A program made the position numbers and the translations under genes. This document shows positions 6,470 to 14,425 of a stretch of DNA of 20,933 nucleotides, one piece after another. The DNA comes from a virus. Every line of letters begins with the position of its first letter. The stretch's first letter is position 1. The stretch is from the IMG/VR virus record IMGVR_UViG_3300030101_000509, positions 1 to 20,933 of that record; one strand, 5' to 3'. The notes below the pieces were generated by a model that saw only the letters and a list, made by a program, of their open reading frames with translations, was not told the origin of the DNA and made no database searches.

Positions 6470-7268
6470 CAACCAAGAAGCCCAGGGAACAACCGAAGAA
6501 GTTGCGGCTCCTGATGGCTTGATGGCCGCTACAGCTTTAGAAGAAGACAAGGCCGTAGAAGAAGGTGAAACTATTGAGCATCGTGCAGATGCCGAAGTAG
6601 AAGACCAGCCCACAGAAGAAGAAACGTTTGAGCGTCCTGAGTTCATACCAGCAAAGTTTTGGGATGAAAAAGAAGGGCCAGACCTAGAAAAGATGATGAA
6701 GTCTTATGACGAGTTAGAAAAAAAGTTTTCACAAGGTCAGCACAAAGCACCAAAAGAATATAACACCGAAGTTTTAACAGAGGCTGGATATGAAGCTGAT
6801 GACCCGCTTGTGTCTACTTATTTAGATTGGGCGCAAAAATATGGCGTCAATCAAGCAGCATTTGATGAACTAGCTGGCTCTATTACAAGCATGGCGGGTG
6901 AAGACATGGCGGCTGTAGAGTTAGACCTACAAAGGGAACGTGAGGCTCTTGGTCCTAATGCTGATGAAATATTGAAATCAAATATTAACTGGGCTGATTC
7001 CTTACAGCGTAAAGGTGTTATTTCTGAGGAAGAACGTGCTGAGTTAAACATTTGGGGCGGCTCTGCTATTGGTCAGCGTCTTATGCAAAAGGTGCGGTCA
7101 ATGACAGGTGATATGTCGAAAATTCCAATAGCGGATGTAGCGGAAGCTGGAGCAAGTGAAGATGATTTCAAACGTTCTATGCAGAGCAAAATGGCAGACC
7201 CACGCTACGGAAATGATATGGCATATACTCGCGGAGTAGAAAGGGAATTTGAGCAAAGATACGGATAA
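6456..7268 (+). CDS. Capsid assembly scaffolding protein
   Basis: This gene encodes 270 residues. It has a strongly acidic, low-complexity N-terminus (about residues 1-60), then RPEFIPAKFWDEKEGPDLEKM and a long helical middle rich in Glu, Lys and Gln. It ends with a conserved DPRYGNDMAYTRGVEREF segment. This organisation and its place between portal and major capsid protein match T7 gp9-like scaffold proteins, which guide shell assembly and leave before maturation. The basic/aromatic C-terminus is where such scaffolds usually touch the coat protein. The gene is followed within 30 bases by a strong terminator, so it closes this transcription unit. Confidence 0.85.
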   Translation: MSESDNQEAQGTTEEVAAPDGLMAATALEEDKAVEEGETIEHRADAEVEDQPTEEETFERPEFIPAKFWDEKEGPDLEKMMKSYDELEKKFSQGQHKAPKEYNTEVLTEAGYEADDPLVSTYLDWAQKYGVNQAAFDELAGSITSMAGEDMAAVELDLQREREALGPNADEILKSNINWADSLQRKGVISEEERAELNIWGGSAIGQRLMQKVRSMTGDMSKIPIADVAEAGASEDDFKRSMQSKMADPRYGNDMAYTRGVEREFEQRYG

Positions 7269-7296
7269 TGCCTGTGGCGTTATACTTCGCCTAACT

Positions 7297-7331
7297 GCCC
7301 CCGTTTTGTCCTTTTTACGGGGGCTTTTTTT
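7297..7331 (+). terminator. Intrinsic terminator after the scaffold gene
   Basis: A perfect 8-bp stem, GCCCCCGT (7297-7304) with ACGGGGGC (7317-7324), encloses a 12-base T-rich loop and is followed by seven T (7325-7331). This is a textbook rho-independent terminator for + strand transcription. It separates the packaging/portal/scaffold unit from the capsid unit. Confidence 0.9.
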
Positions 7332-7358
7332 GTACAAACTCTAAATGTAGGGTATAAA
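7330..7358 (+). promoter_or_regulatory. Candidate sigma70-type promoter for the capsid unit
   Basis: TTGTAC (7330-7335) and TATAAA (7353-7358) are 17 bases apart. The -10 matches 5 of 6 consensus bases, the -35 only 3 of 6, and the -35 lies in the palindrome TTTGTACAAA (7329-7338). Placement directly after a terminator and before the capsid gene, which needs very high expression, supports it. Predicted transcription starts around 7364-7366. Confidence 0.5.
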
Positions 7359-7363
7359 GTATT

Positions 7364-7381
7364 TACAAGCTACAGCTTGTA
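7364..7381. promoter_or_regulatory. Fourth copy of the origin dyad, possible operator
   Basis: TACAAGCTACAGCTTGTA is a perfect 8-bp inverted repeat with a 2-base centre. Its inner 16 bases match the dyads inside the initiator-like gene (434-449, 467-482) at 14 of 16 positions, differing only in the centre. It covers the predicted start of transcription, a position where a bound protein would repress. It also forms a short hairpin 7 bases before eight T (7389-7396), so weak termination is a rival reading. Confidence 0.5.
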
Positions 7382-7410
7382 GTATATCTTTTTTTTCAAC
7401 AGATAACCCT

Positions 7411-7487
7411 CTGGGCCTGTTTGGCGTGTAGAAATACACCGGGCGTGGACGTATCCACGAAGCCAAAGGCCGGAACTCCCGACAACC
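7411..7487 (+). ncRNA. Structured 5' leader of the capsid mRNA (three-way junction, possible pseudoknot)
   Basis: Nested complementarity gives a compact fold. The outer stem is GGCC 7414-7417/7468-7471, a 2-base bulge, and TTTGGC 7420-7425 with GCCAAA 7462-7467. Inside are a GAAA-tetraloop hairpin (GTGTA 7426-7430/TACAC 7435-7439) and a second hairpin (CGTGGA 7444-7449/TCCACG 7454-7459, loop CGTA). The junction linker CGGG (7440-7443) can pair with CCCG (7478-7481), giving a pseudoknot. I do not recognise a known riboswitch or ribozyme core. It lies about 40-50 bases before the capsid ribosome site. It could be a cis-regulator, an mRNA stabiliser or a processing element. Confidence 0.6.
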
Positions 7488-7534
7488 TATAACGGCGACA
7501 AATTTAACTGGTTCAATAATAGGAGCTATAAATT

Positions 7535-8383
7535 ATGTCTACGAACCTTAGTCCGGCGTTCGTTCAGCTATTTGAAGCGGAAGTACATCAAGCCTATCAA
7601 GGTGCTGCTGTTCTTCGTGGTGCTGCACGGACCCGAAATGGTGTGACGGGAGACACCGTAAAATTCCCGAAAGTTGGTAAAGGTACTGCGTCGGTTCGCG
7701 TTCCACAAACTGACGTAACTCCAATCAATGCAGCTTTTTCACAGGTTTCAATAAGTATGCAAGACTTTGTTGCTGCTGAATATTCTGATATATTTAATCA
7801 GCAAAAAGTTAACTTCGATGAGCGTCAAGAGTTAGCGCAAGTCGTGGGTAATGCTATTGGACGTCGTGAAGACCAAATCATTATTGATGCACTTAATGCC
7901 GCTTCGGCGGGTTCTACAGTTGCTAAAACTGTGGTGACCTCTGGTTCAGCTACAGCATCTAACTTAAATGTTGGTAAAATATTAGCTGCGAAAAAAGCTT
8001 TGGATGCGAAAAACGTGCCCCCAACTGACCGTCACTTTGTAATCCATGCTAATAACCTAGCTGGTTTGCTCGGTGATGAACGTGCGATTTCGAGTGACTT
8101 TCAGACTGTACAAGCATTAGTAAGCGGAAGCGTGAACTCAATGCTAGGCTTTCAGTTCCACATTGTAGGTGACCGAGATGAAGGTGGTCTACCATTGGCT
8201 ACTGCTGATAGAACTTGTTTTGCTTTCCATCGTTCAGCAATCGGTGTTGGTGTTGGTATCGCTCCAAAAACAGAAATCAACTACATCCCTGAGAAAACGT
8301 CTTTTCTAGTAACTGCGATGCTCTCAATGGGCAGTGGCGTTATAGATGTTGACGGCCTCGTTGATGTTGTTTGTGAAGAATAA
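7535..8383 (+). CDS. Major capsid protein
   Basis: This gene encodes 282 residues, with AGGAG at 7521-7525 ahead of ATG 7535. The sequence has the pattern of phage coat proteins of HK97-fold type: an N-terminal arm (FVQLFEAEVHQAYQG), TGDTVKFPKVGKGTA in the E-loop region, FVAAEYSDIFNQQKVNFDER in the spine, then GNAIGRREDQIIIDAL, and a C-terminal domain with FQFHIVGDRDEGG and PEKTSFLVTAMLSMG. It directly follows the scaffold gene and precedes a small decoration-like gene, the normal order. The HK97 fold is inferred from family knowledge. At 282 residues it is shorter than T7 gp10A (345). Expression is probably governed by its own promoter and leader RNA. Confidence 0.9.
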   Translation: MSTNLSPAFVQLFEAEVHQAYQGAAVLRGAARTRNGVTGDTVKFPKVGKGTASVRVPQTDVTPINAAFSQVSISMQDFVAAEYSDIFNQQKVNFDERQELAQVVGNAIGRREDQIIIDALNAASAGSTVAKTVVTSGSATASNLNVGKILAAKKALDAKNVPPTDRHFVIHANNLAGLLGDERAISSDFQTVQALVSGSVNSMLGFQFHIVGDRDEGGLPLATADRTCFAFHRSAIGVGVGIAPKTEINYIPEKTSFLVTAMLSMGSGVIDVDGLVDVVCEE

Positions 8384-8395
8384 GGAGAGATAATC

Positions 8396-8680
8396 ATGGC
8401 ATTTGCAGCAACTGGTATGTCCTCATTAGGTGGTCAAAGCATGAAGGGTACGGTTCCCGCACTCTACTGCTACACCACTACGGACGCACATACAGTCGTG
8501 GATGGCTCTGGCTATTTCAACGACTTGTCAGACACTCTGGCCGTTGGCGATATGATTATCGTTCATGGCTCTACGGGTGGTACACGAACAATTACTATGC
8601 ACGTTGTAGTCAGCAATGCCTCTGGCGTTGTTGATATGTCAGACGGCACAGTAATCGCTGTGGTAACTGACTCAGACTAA
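8396..8680 (+). CDS. Probable capsid decoration or minor structural protein
   Basis: This gene encodes 94 residues, with AAGGAGAG at 8383-8390 before ATG 8396. It is beta-rich, with SGYFNDLSDTLAVGDMIIVHG in the middle (the GYFN...L..GD.I pattern is common in small proteins after phage capsid genes) and ending in Val-rich strands (VIAVVTDSD). There is no Cys pair or enzyme motif. Position directly after the capsid gene suggests a head decoration protein, but that is inference. It is in the same frame as the capsid gene, separated by one TAA and 12 bases. Confidence 0.75.
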   Translation: MAFAATGMSSLGGQSMKGTVPALYCYTTTDAHTVVDGSGYFNDLSDTLAVGDMIIVHGSTGGTRTITMHVVVSNASGVVDMSDGTVIAVVTDSD

Positions 8681-8686
8681 TACTTT

Positions 8687-8709
8687 GGGGGCGGCAACGC
8701 CCCCTTACT
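8687..8709 (+). terminator. G/C hairpin after the decoration gene, weak terminator
   Basis: GGGGGCG (8687-8693) pairs with CGCCCCC (8698-8704) around a GCAA tetraloop. Only TTACTT follows, so termination is probably partial. It could set a step down in expression between capsid and tail genes, or protect the capsid mRNA 3' end. Confidence 0.55.
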
Positions 8710-8723
8710 TCTAGGAGATAAGA

Positions 8724-9353
8724 ATGGCTATTGGTGACACAGATATAAGCATTTGTAACAAAGCCTTAGTGTTCTTAGGAGCAAGCAAAATAACAAGTTT
8801 CGTGGAAGGGTCAGCAGCAGCCGACGCTTGTAATGTTTTGTACAATGAAATAAAAACCTCCACATTAGCAATGTATTCTTGGACTTTTACTCTTGGCAAA
8901 TCAACGTTGCCACGAGAAACGACCTCGCCTACAAGCGAATGGACATATCAGTACGCTTTACCTAATGATATGCTCACAGGTGTTCCGCGAGCCGTAAGAG
9001 CCAGCACAACGCCTGGTTCACCACTTATAAAAAACTGGGAGATAGGGCAGTCCTCAGTTGGTGGCACAGTTTTGTTTTCTGATGAAGAAACCATAACAAT
9101 AGATTATCAAAAGAATGTAAACGAAGGGGCTATGCCTAGTTATTTTGTTACCCTTTTGGCGTATCAGCTTGCGTGGCATTTAGCCGAAACAATTACAGAC
9201 CAGACGACTAAAGTAGAGTTATGGCGCAACATAGCATTGGGTAATCCTGGCGAAGGTATGCGGGGTGGTTATTTTAGACAGGCTGTTAGCATTGATAGTG
9301 CGGGTCAAACGCCGGGGGTTATATCTGATTATATGCTCACGGAGATTAGATGA
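8724..9353 (+). CDS. Tail tubular protein A-like (T7 gp11 family)
   Basis: This gene encodes 209 residues, with TAGGAGAT upstream of ATG 8724. It has the family hallmarks: ICNKALVFLGASKITSF at the N-terminus, then DACNVLYNEIKTSTLAMYSW, YQYALPNDML in the middle, and a helix AYQLAWHLAETITD. These proteins form the ring between the portal and the tail nozzle. T7 gp11 is 196 residues, so the length is normal. It ends in an ATGA overlap with the tubular protein B gene, starting a chain of coupled tail and ejection genes that runs to 17277. Confidence 0.9.
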   Translation: MAIGDTDISICNKALVFLGASKITSFVEGSAAADACNVLYNEIKTSTLAMYSWTFTLGKSTLPRETTSPTSEWTYQYALPNDMLTGVPRAVRASTTPGSPLIKNWEIGQSSVGGTVLFSDEETITIDYQKNVNEGAMPSYFVTLLAYQLAWHLAETITDQTTKVELWRNIALGNPGEGMRGGYFRQAVSIDSAGQTPGVISDYMLTEIR

Positions 9354-11416
9354 GCAAATTCCAAACATATCAGGCAAGTTTTACGGGTGGTGAAATGGAC
9401 CCCTTACTACGGGGTCGCACTGACTTACAGCAGTATTACAATTCTGTAGCTATCGCTGATAACGTTTTGTTTGAGCCTCAAGGTGGTTTTAGTCGGCGTC
9501 CGGGCTTACGTTTTCTTTTAGATATAACGTCAGACAATGCGGCTAATGGCGTTCTACTCATTCCTTTTGAGTTCAGCACGACGCAGAACTTTATGATTGT
9601 TGCTACAAGATTTGCAAACACAACTCTTAGATTTAGGTTTTTTGCTAACCAAGTTTTGCTTACTAACATAAATGGGTCAGGTAATAGCTATTTAGATTTT
9701 AACGTTGGCACGTTATATAACACTTCTGCCATAGATATGGATAAAATATATTTCACGCAAAGTGCTGATACTCTTATTCTTGTAAATGAAAACTTTGCTC
9801 CTATGAGGATTTTGAGAGGAGCCAACAACACAACGTGGACAGCTTCAACGCTTTCTTTGACCGTACCCAAAACAGGATTTACACTAACGACAAGTAACCC
9901 AGCTGGAACACTCACAGCGTCGGCTGTAACGGGTGCAATTAAGTTAACGGCGTCCTCTGCTATTTTTGCAAGCGATAAGGTTAATCAGTTTTACAATGTT
10001 ACGAATGGTTTTGGTCGTGCGAGAGTTACAAAGTTTCTAAGCACTACAAGCGTAGAAGCGGTAGTGGAAATACCGTTTCACAATACAGATGCTATTGCTA
10101 GCGGTGATTACGAACTTGAAAGCGGTTATGAAGACTCTTGGAGTAACACAAGGGGATGGCCTAGAACGTGTACATTCCATGAGGGGCGTTTGTATTTTGG
10201 TGGGGCTGCTTCTGAACCATCAACGCTTTTTGGGTCTAAGGTTGGAGACTTTTTTAATTTTAAAGCTGACGAAGGTTTAGACGATGATGCAATAAAAGTA
10301 ACGCTTTCTACGGATAGCGTGAACGCTATTACTGCGCTACGTTCTGGTCGTGACTTACAAATATTTACTTCAGGCGCAGAGTTTTTTATTCCGCAAGCTG
10401 ATTTAAGTCCAATCACCCCGGCAAACATAACCGTTAAGTCGGCAACTCGTCGTGGCTCTAAGTTTGGTATTAGACCCCAAGCTGCTGAAGGTGGTACGTT
10501 GTTTATTCAGCGTCAAGGTAAAGCACTACGGGAAATGCTTTTTAGTGATGTTGAACTAAGCTATGTGGCAAACAATGTGTCGTTGCTAAACTCACACCTT
10601 TTACTAGACCCTCAACGCATGGCGCTCAGAAACGCCACAGATACGACTGAGGGTGACTTGTTGATGATTGTTAACGGAACAGACACAACGGGTTACAGAG
10701 CGTCCTCTGTGGGGCTGACAGGCACTATAGCGGCCTATATGCTTAATAGACCCCAACAGATTGTTGCCCCGGCTGTGTGGACGACTGACGGTAACTTTGT
10801 GGACATTGGTGTAGACCTCGATACAATTTACACAGTGGTTAAAAGAACTATTGGCGGTTCTGTTAAATATTACCTTGAGGTTTTCGACGATGACCGCACA
10901 ACAGATAGCGCACTACAATATTTTTCTGGGTCGGTTAGCCCAGACCAAGCGTTGCCGGGAAGCACCACAGCCGGAAGTCTGTCACACCTAGAGGGCAAAA
11001 CTGTAAAGATAGTAAGAGATGATATTGTTGATACTGATAGGGTTGTAAGCTCTGGTAACGTTACCCTTAACGATACAGCGTCCTCTTACGTTGAGGTGGG
11101 TCTAGATTTTAGTGTTGAGGTAACCACCCAACCTGTTGAGTTACGTTTGCCCTCAGGTTCAATGCAGTCAACTAAGCGACGTATCTTAGAAGCGTCACCA
11201 GTTATGTTTTTAACCCAGAACCTAACAGTTGACGGTAAAGAAGTACCTACACAAGAAATACTATCAGGTGCTGGGGGTGTTACATCTTTTACGGGTATAA
11301 AAACGGTAGACGGTTTGCCGGGATTTTCGTTGGCGGGTCAGGTTACTATTAGCCAGGACAAGCCATTATTTATGACAGTTTTAAGTTTAGATTATAAAGT
11401 GAGTAGCGGAGCATGA
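9350..11416 (+). CDS. Tail tubular protein B-like nozzle protein (T7 gp12 family)
   Basis: This gene encodes 688 residues. It begins with the familiar YQASFTGGEMDPLLRGRTDLQQYYN and FEPQGGFSRRPGLRFL, diagnostic of the large tail tube/nozzle proteins in podoviruses. GWPRTCTFHEGRLYFGGA around residues 269-286 is another typical block, followed by beta-propeller-like repeats and a beta-rich C-terminus. The protein forms the distal tail tube to which fibres attach. T7 gp12 has 794 residues. The start overlaps the preceding gene (ATGA 9350-9353), as does the stop with the next gene (11413-11416). Confidence 0.9.
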   Translation: MSKFQTYQASFTGGEMDPLLRGRTDLQQYYNSVAIADNVLFEPQGGFSRRPGLRFLLDITSDNAANGVLLIPFEFSTTQNFMIVATRFANTTLRFRFFANQVLLTNINGSGNSYLDFNVGTLYNTSAIDMDKIYFTQSADTLILVNENFAPMRILRGANNTTWTASTLSLTVPKTGFTLTTSNPAGTLTASAVTGAIKLTASSAIFASDKVNQFYNVTNGFGRARVTKFLSTTSVEAVVEIPFHNTDAIASGDYELESGYEDSWSNTRGWPRTCTFHEGRLYFGGAASEPSTLFGSKVGDFFNFKADEGLDDDAIKVTLSTDSVNAITALRSGRDLQIFTSGAEFFIPQADLSPITPANITVKSATRRGSKFGIRPQAAEGGTLFIQRQGKALREMLFSDVELSYVANNVSLLNSHLLLDPQRMALRNATDTTEGDLLMIVNGTDTTGYRASSVGLTGTIAAYMLNRPQQIVAPAVWTTDGNFVDIGVDLDTIYTVVKRTIGGSVKYYLEVFDDDRTTDSALQYFSGSVSPDQALPGSTTAGSLSHLEGKTVKIVRDDIVDTDRVVSSGNVTLNDTASSYVEVGLDFSVEVTTQPVELRLPSGSMQSTKRRILEASPVMFLTQNLTVDGKEVPTQEILSGAGGVTSFTGIKTVDGLPGFSLAGQVTISQDKPLFMTVLSLDYKVSSGA

Positions 11417-11880
11417 GCGCAGCATTTTTTCAAATAGCGGGTTCAGTGTTAAGTGGCCTTGCACAATTAAGGCAAGCCCAAGCACAGCAAGTTCAATACG
11501 AAATGAAAGCCCGAAACGAGGTTATCCAAGCTCGTACCGATGCGGTAAACTATAAAGTAGAAGGTAACGAGCGAATGAGGGAACTTCTTAGGGCAATGAG
11601 TAGCTCCGTAGCAAATGCGGCGGCGGGTGGACTAGACCCCTACGGTGCGATGGAAACCAAAGACTTGATAAATTTAAATTCAATGAAAGTTGCGGGAATG
11701 GACATTCGTAAGCTTAACTTGAACTCTGAGATGGCAATACTGCGTGGCGAGTCAAACGCCCAGCAAGCTCGATTAGCTGGTAAGGCCGCTGTACAATATG
11801 GCACTATCGGAGCGATAGCAAATGTAGCTACGCAAGGTGCGGATGTTATGGCAACGTCTGGCAAGATACCGATAGAATAA
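11413..11880 (+). CDS. Internal virion protein, T7 gp14-like
   Basis: This gene encodes 155 residues. The N-terminus MSAAFFQIAGSVLSGLAQ is hydrophobic enough for membrane insertion, then a long Ala/Gln/Arg-rich helix follows (RQAQAQQVQYEMKARNEV), and AAAGGLDPYGAME in the middle. This is the pattern of gp14-type ejection proteins, which in T7 go into the host outer membrane at infection. T7 gp14 is 196 residues. It is coupled to both neighbours: ATGA at its start and TAATG at its stop (11878-11882). Confidence 0.82.
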   Translation: MSAAFFQIAGSVLSGLAQLRQAQAQQVQYEMKARNEVIQARTDAVNYKVEGNERMRELLRAMSSSVANAAAGGLDPYGAMETKDLINLNSMKVAGMDIRKLNLNSEMAILRGESNAQQARLAGKAAVQYGTIGAIANVATQGADVMATSGKIPIE

Positions 11881-13640
11881 TGGTTGAGAGTGTACTATAT
11901 CAAGGTCGCCGGGTAGCACTGCGTATACCTGAAACTCAAGCTCTTGAGGCTCAAGCTATAGAGCGGGGTCAAGCCACGTTACAACGTTCGCTAGACCGAA
12001 TGACCAACTTCTTTGCAGAGCAAAATCGTATAGTAGCAAAGATAGAGGGTGAGGAGTACGGAGCGGCTAATGCCCCTACCCTAGAACAAATCAAAGCGGC
12101 AAGAGAAACAGGCGAAGAATTAAAACTGCCCGGTAACAATAATAGTCTATTTGGTCGAGCGGCACGACAAGCGGCGGCAACAGTTGTAGCTTCTGAATTA
12201 GAGCTAGCAGCAAAACAAGAAATGAACGCTGCTATATTAGACTTTGAAACAAGAGAGGCTAACCCGGCTGGCTTACAAGATAAGCTAGATGCAATTATTC
12301 AAGGTTACTCGTCTACCTTTGATGAGACTGTTCCCTCAATGGCTAGGAGCATGAAAGCTAAGTTGGCTTTAAATGCAAACACTAAGTATGCAAGTTATCA
12401 TAGTTCATATATTAGAAATCAAAAAGATAAATCAAAGTCAGCGTGGATGGCTTCAGCACAAATTGACTTAGAAAACATGGGCGAACTTTTACAAGTAAAT
12501 TTAACTGGTTTGGATGCTAATGGTCAAATCGAAGCAAAGTTTGTTGATGCCGACACACTAGCATCTTTAAAAGCTAATAAACTTGCTGAAATGCAAGCCA
12601 GAGATTTTAGCCCTTCAGAGATTAAAGCTTGGAGTTCTGCATGGGATGCTCAATCAGTAGCCTCTGCCACGCAGCTTGTTAATGACAATATACTTACTTT
12701 AAAAAATCCTGATGCTTTGATTAGAAATATAGCACGGGGAGATGTTTCAAAGCTTGATGTAAAAACTAAAGCGGCAATATCTATATTACAAAATAATGAT
12801 TTATCATTTGCTGAGATAGCGCAAAACCTTCGTAACTTTAGAAGTAACGAGTTAGCAGCTAGAGCGCAGCAAGAGGCCGTTAATGACAAGAAACAAGATG
12901 AGTTAAATAATGGTTATGCGGCTACTATGCTAAAAGCTATAAACGAAGGCGATGCGACGTTATTTAATGAAAACTATGAGCTTCTAAATAAATTTGATAA
13001 ATTTAGGGCTGAAGAACTTAGAACAAAATATTTAGAGGCTGGGCTTGCGCCAGCTATTAGTGACGCTGGTTCTTTTAATTACCTTCAACGATTAGGGGCA
13101 AATATAGGTTTTGATGATGTTGATAAACATTGGCTAAATTTAAGTTTAGGTGACCGAGATGAGTTTTATAAAAAAGCAGAATTTTATCAAAATATCGAAA
13201 CTCAAAGAGCTGTTGATAAATTGCTCGGTGACATGAAGGTTCCTGAAAATTATCAATTACTTGATAAAAAAGACCCAAATTATAAAAAAGGTTTTTTAGC
13301 TCAAGGACTTGTAGCTAAATTAGAAAACGAAGCATTTACATTCCAAAGGCTTGACCAAGATTTTGATGCGTTAGGTTTTGTTCAAAGTTTATTAGATGAA
13401 TTTAATGATGACATAGAAGCGGCTGTAAAAAATGTTCAAGTTGTTGCGGCAAACAAATTTATCACTCTTATAAATACACAAGGTCAATTAAATTTAGAAT
13501 TAGGTGATTTTAATACGGCAATATCAACGCTTGAGGGTTTTAAAGGATTACTTGAAAACAGACAAGCATTACCGGGTGAATTAGACTTTAGTGTTCAAGA
13601 GCTTGATGCAATAATTTCTAAAATTGAAGAGGCTTTATAA
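11880..13640 (+). CDS. Internal virion (ejection) protein, probable gp15 analogue
   Basis: This gene encodes 586 residues, mostly predicted helix with many Ala, Gln, Glu and Lys, and no membrane segment or enzyme motif. It starts in a TAATG overlap with the gp14-like gene. By position (second of the internal proteins) and character it corresponds to T7 gp15 (747 residues), part of the channel that conducts DNA across the periplasm. Sequence similarity to gp15 itself is not obvious. Base composition falls along the gene, from about 48% GC at the start (11881-11940) to about 28-33% near the end (for example 13381-13440), suggesting a mosaic join or relaxed selection. Confidence 0.75.
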   Translation: MVESVLYQGRRVALRIPETQALEAQAIERGQATLQRSLDRMTNFFAEQNRIVAKIEGEEYGAANAPTLEQIKAARETGEELKLPGNNNSLFGRAARQAAATVVASELELAAKQEMNAAILDFETREANPAGLQDKLDAIIQGYSSTFDETVPSMARSMKAKLALNANTKYASYHSSYIRNQKDKSKSAWMASAQIDLENMGELLQVNLTGLDANGQIEAKFVDADTLASLKANKLAEMQARDFSPSEIKAWSSAWDAQSVASATQLVNDNILTLKNPDALIRNIARGDVSKLDVKTKAAISILQNNDLSFAEIAQNLRNFRSNELAARAQQEAVNDKKQDELNNGYAATMLKAINEGDATLFNENYELLNKFDKFRAEELRTKYLEAGLAPAISDAGSFNYLQRLGANIGFDDVDKHWLNLSLGDRDEFYKKAEFYQNIETQRAVDKLLGDMKVPENYQLLDKKDPNYKKGFLAQGLVAKLENEAFTFQRLDQDFDALGFVQSLLDEFNDDIEAAVKNVQVVAANKFITLINTQGQLNLELGDFNTAISTLEGFKGLLENRQALPGELDFSVQELDAIISKIEEAL

Positions 13641-14425
13641 TGGATATACTAGAAGCCAGAAGACAGTCTCACAACGTAAGACAAAACCCTATGCACGATT
13701 TGGTTTTTACATCAACGGGCGTTGAGGTAGCTAATATGCGTCCTAGAAACACCACCAAAGAACTGTTTGGATTTGATGCTCAAGATGTAGCGAATACAGC
13801 AAAAGCAGCGGGTCGAGCAATAGCTGGTGGTGTTCAAGATACTGTTACGGGCGTTGTTGGTTTAGCCGATGATATTGGTTCAGCGATTGACGAAAAAATT
13901 GGTGGCCTTGGTGGTTTTTATATGGGGCCAGACGGCCTTGAGTATAGGAGAGAAAAACCAGAAGATGCGCCTAGCTTAGATGAAATGTTTGACGCTGGGT
14001 TGCAAGAACTTGGTATTAAAGTTCCACAGGGTGACAGTAGCCTTGAGGCGTTAGGTCGTGGCTTAGTGCAGTTTGGGGCGGGTATGGTTGTTGCCCCTAT
14101 TCGTGGTGCGGGATACGTTAACACAATGTTGCGTGGTGGTTTTGCTGACGCACTGTTTGACCCGGAAGAAGGTAACCTTTCTACGCTTCTTAAAGAGTTT
14201 GGTTTAGATGGTGCGGTAACTGAGTATTTAGACAGTAAGGTAGATAATGATGCTAGTGCATCCGAAAGACTAGAGGGTAGATTTAAGCAAGCATTGGAAG
14301 GTTTGGGTCTAGGGGCTGGTATTGACCTTATTATGCAAGGCTTCAGAACTATCAAGTCTGACCAAGGTGCGACTGAAATAATTCGTAACAAACTGTCAAC
14401 TCTAAGCGAACAGGAAGGAACATAA
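13640..14425 (+). CDS. Internal virion protein, detached N-terminal gp16-like segment
   Basis: This gene encodes 261 residues from ATG 13640 (TAATG overlap). The N-terminal 90 residues are Ala/Gly-rich (AAGRAIAGGVQDTVTGVVG). GRGLVQFGAGMVVAPIRGAG at about 139-158 is a Gly-rich, mildly hydrophobic segment that could contact membrane. The end, with SASERLEGRFKQALEGLGLG, is the phrase usually seen inside very large phage internal virion proteins. Here it stands as a separate gene directly ahead of the 950-residue protein. No lysozyme or transglycosylase motif is visible. Probable role: part of the ejected core complex. Confidence 0.68.
   Translation: MDILEARRQSHNVRQNPMHDLVFTSTGVEVANMRPRNTTKELFGFDAQDVANTAKAAGRAIAGGVQDTVTGVVGLADDIGSAIDEKIGGLGGFYMGPDGLEYRREKPEDAPSLDEMFDAGLQELGIKVPQGDSSLEALGRGLVQFGAGMVVAPIRGAGYVNTMLRGGFADALFDPEEGNLSTLLKEFGLDGAVTEYLDSKVDNDASASERLEGRFKQALEGLGLGAGIDLIMQGFRTIKSDQGATEIIRNKLSTLSEQEGT

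Noticed and set aside
7364-7396. Dyad plus T8 as a second intrinsic terminator.
   Set aside because: The stem is AT-rich, seven bases separate it from the T-run, and the same dyad occurs in a coding region without a T-run. It is kept only as a rival explanation.
7411-7500. Leader structure as a tRNA, hammerhead, HDV-like or twister ribozyme.
   Set aside because: There is no 7-bp acceptor with T-arm, no CUGAUGA/GAAA core, no nested double pseudoknot of HDV type, and no twister core. Only a generic three-way junction is supported.
8381-8398. Capsid and decoration-like genes are in the same frame across one TAA, resembling a readthrough fusion like T7 10A/10B.
   Set aside because: TAA is the least leaky stop, AAGGAGAG gives the second gene its own good start, and T7 uses a frameshift, not readthrough.
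8834-8845. TTTGTACA as a specific regulatory word.
   Set aside because: It also occurs inside the tail tubular A gene, so by itself it is not specific to intergenic regions.
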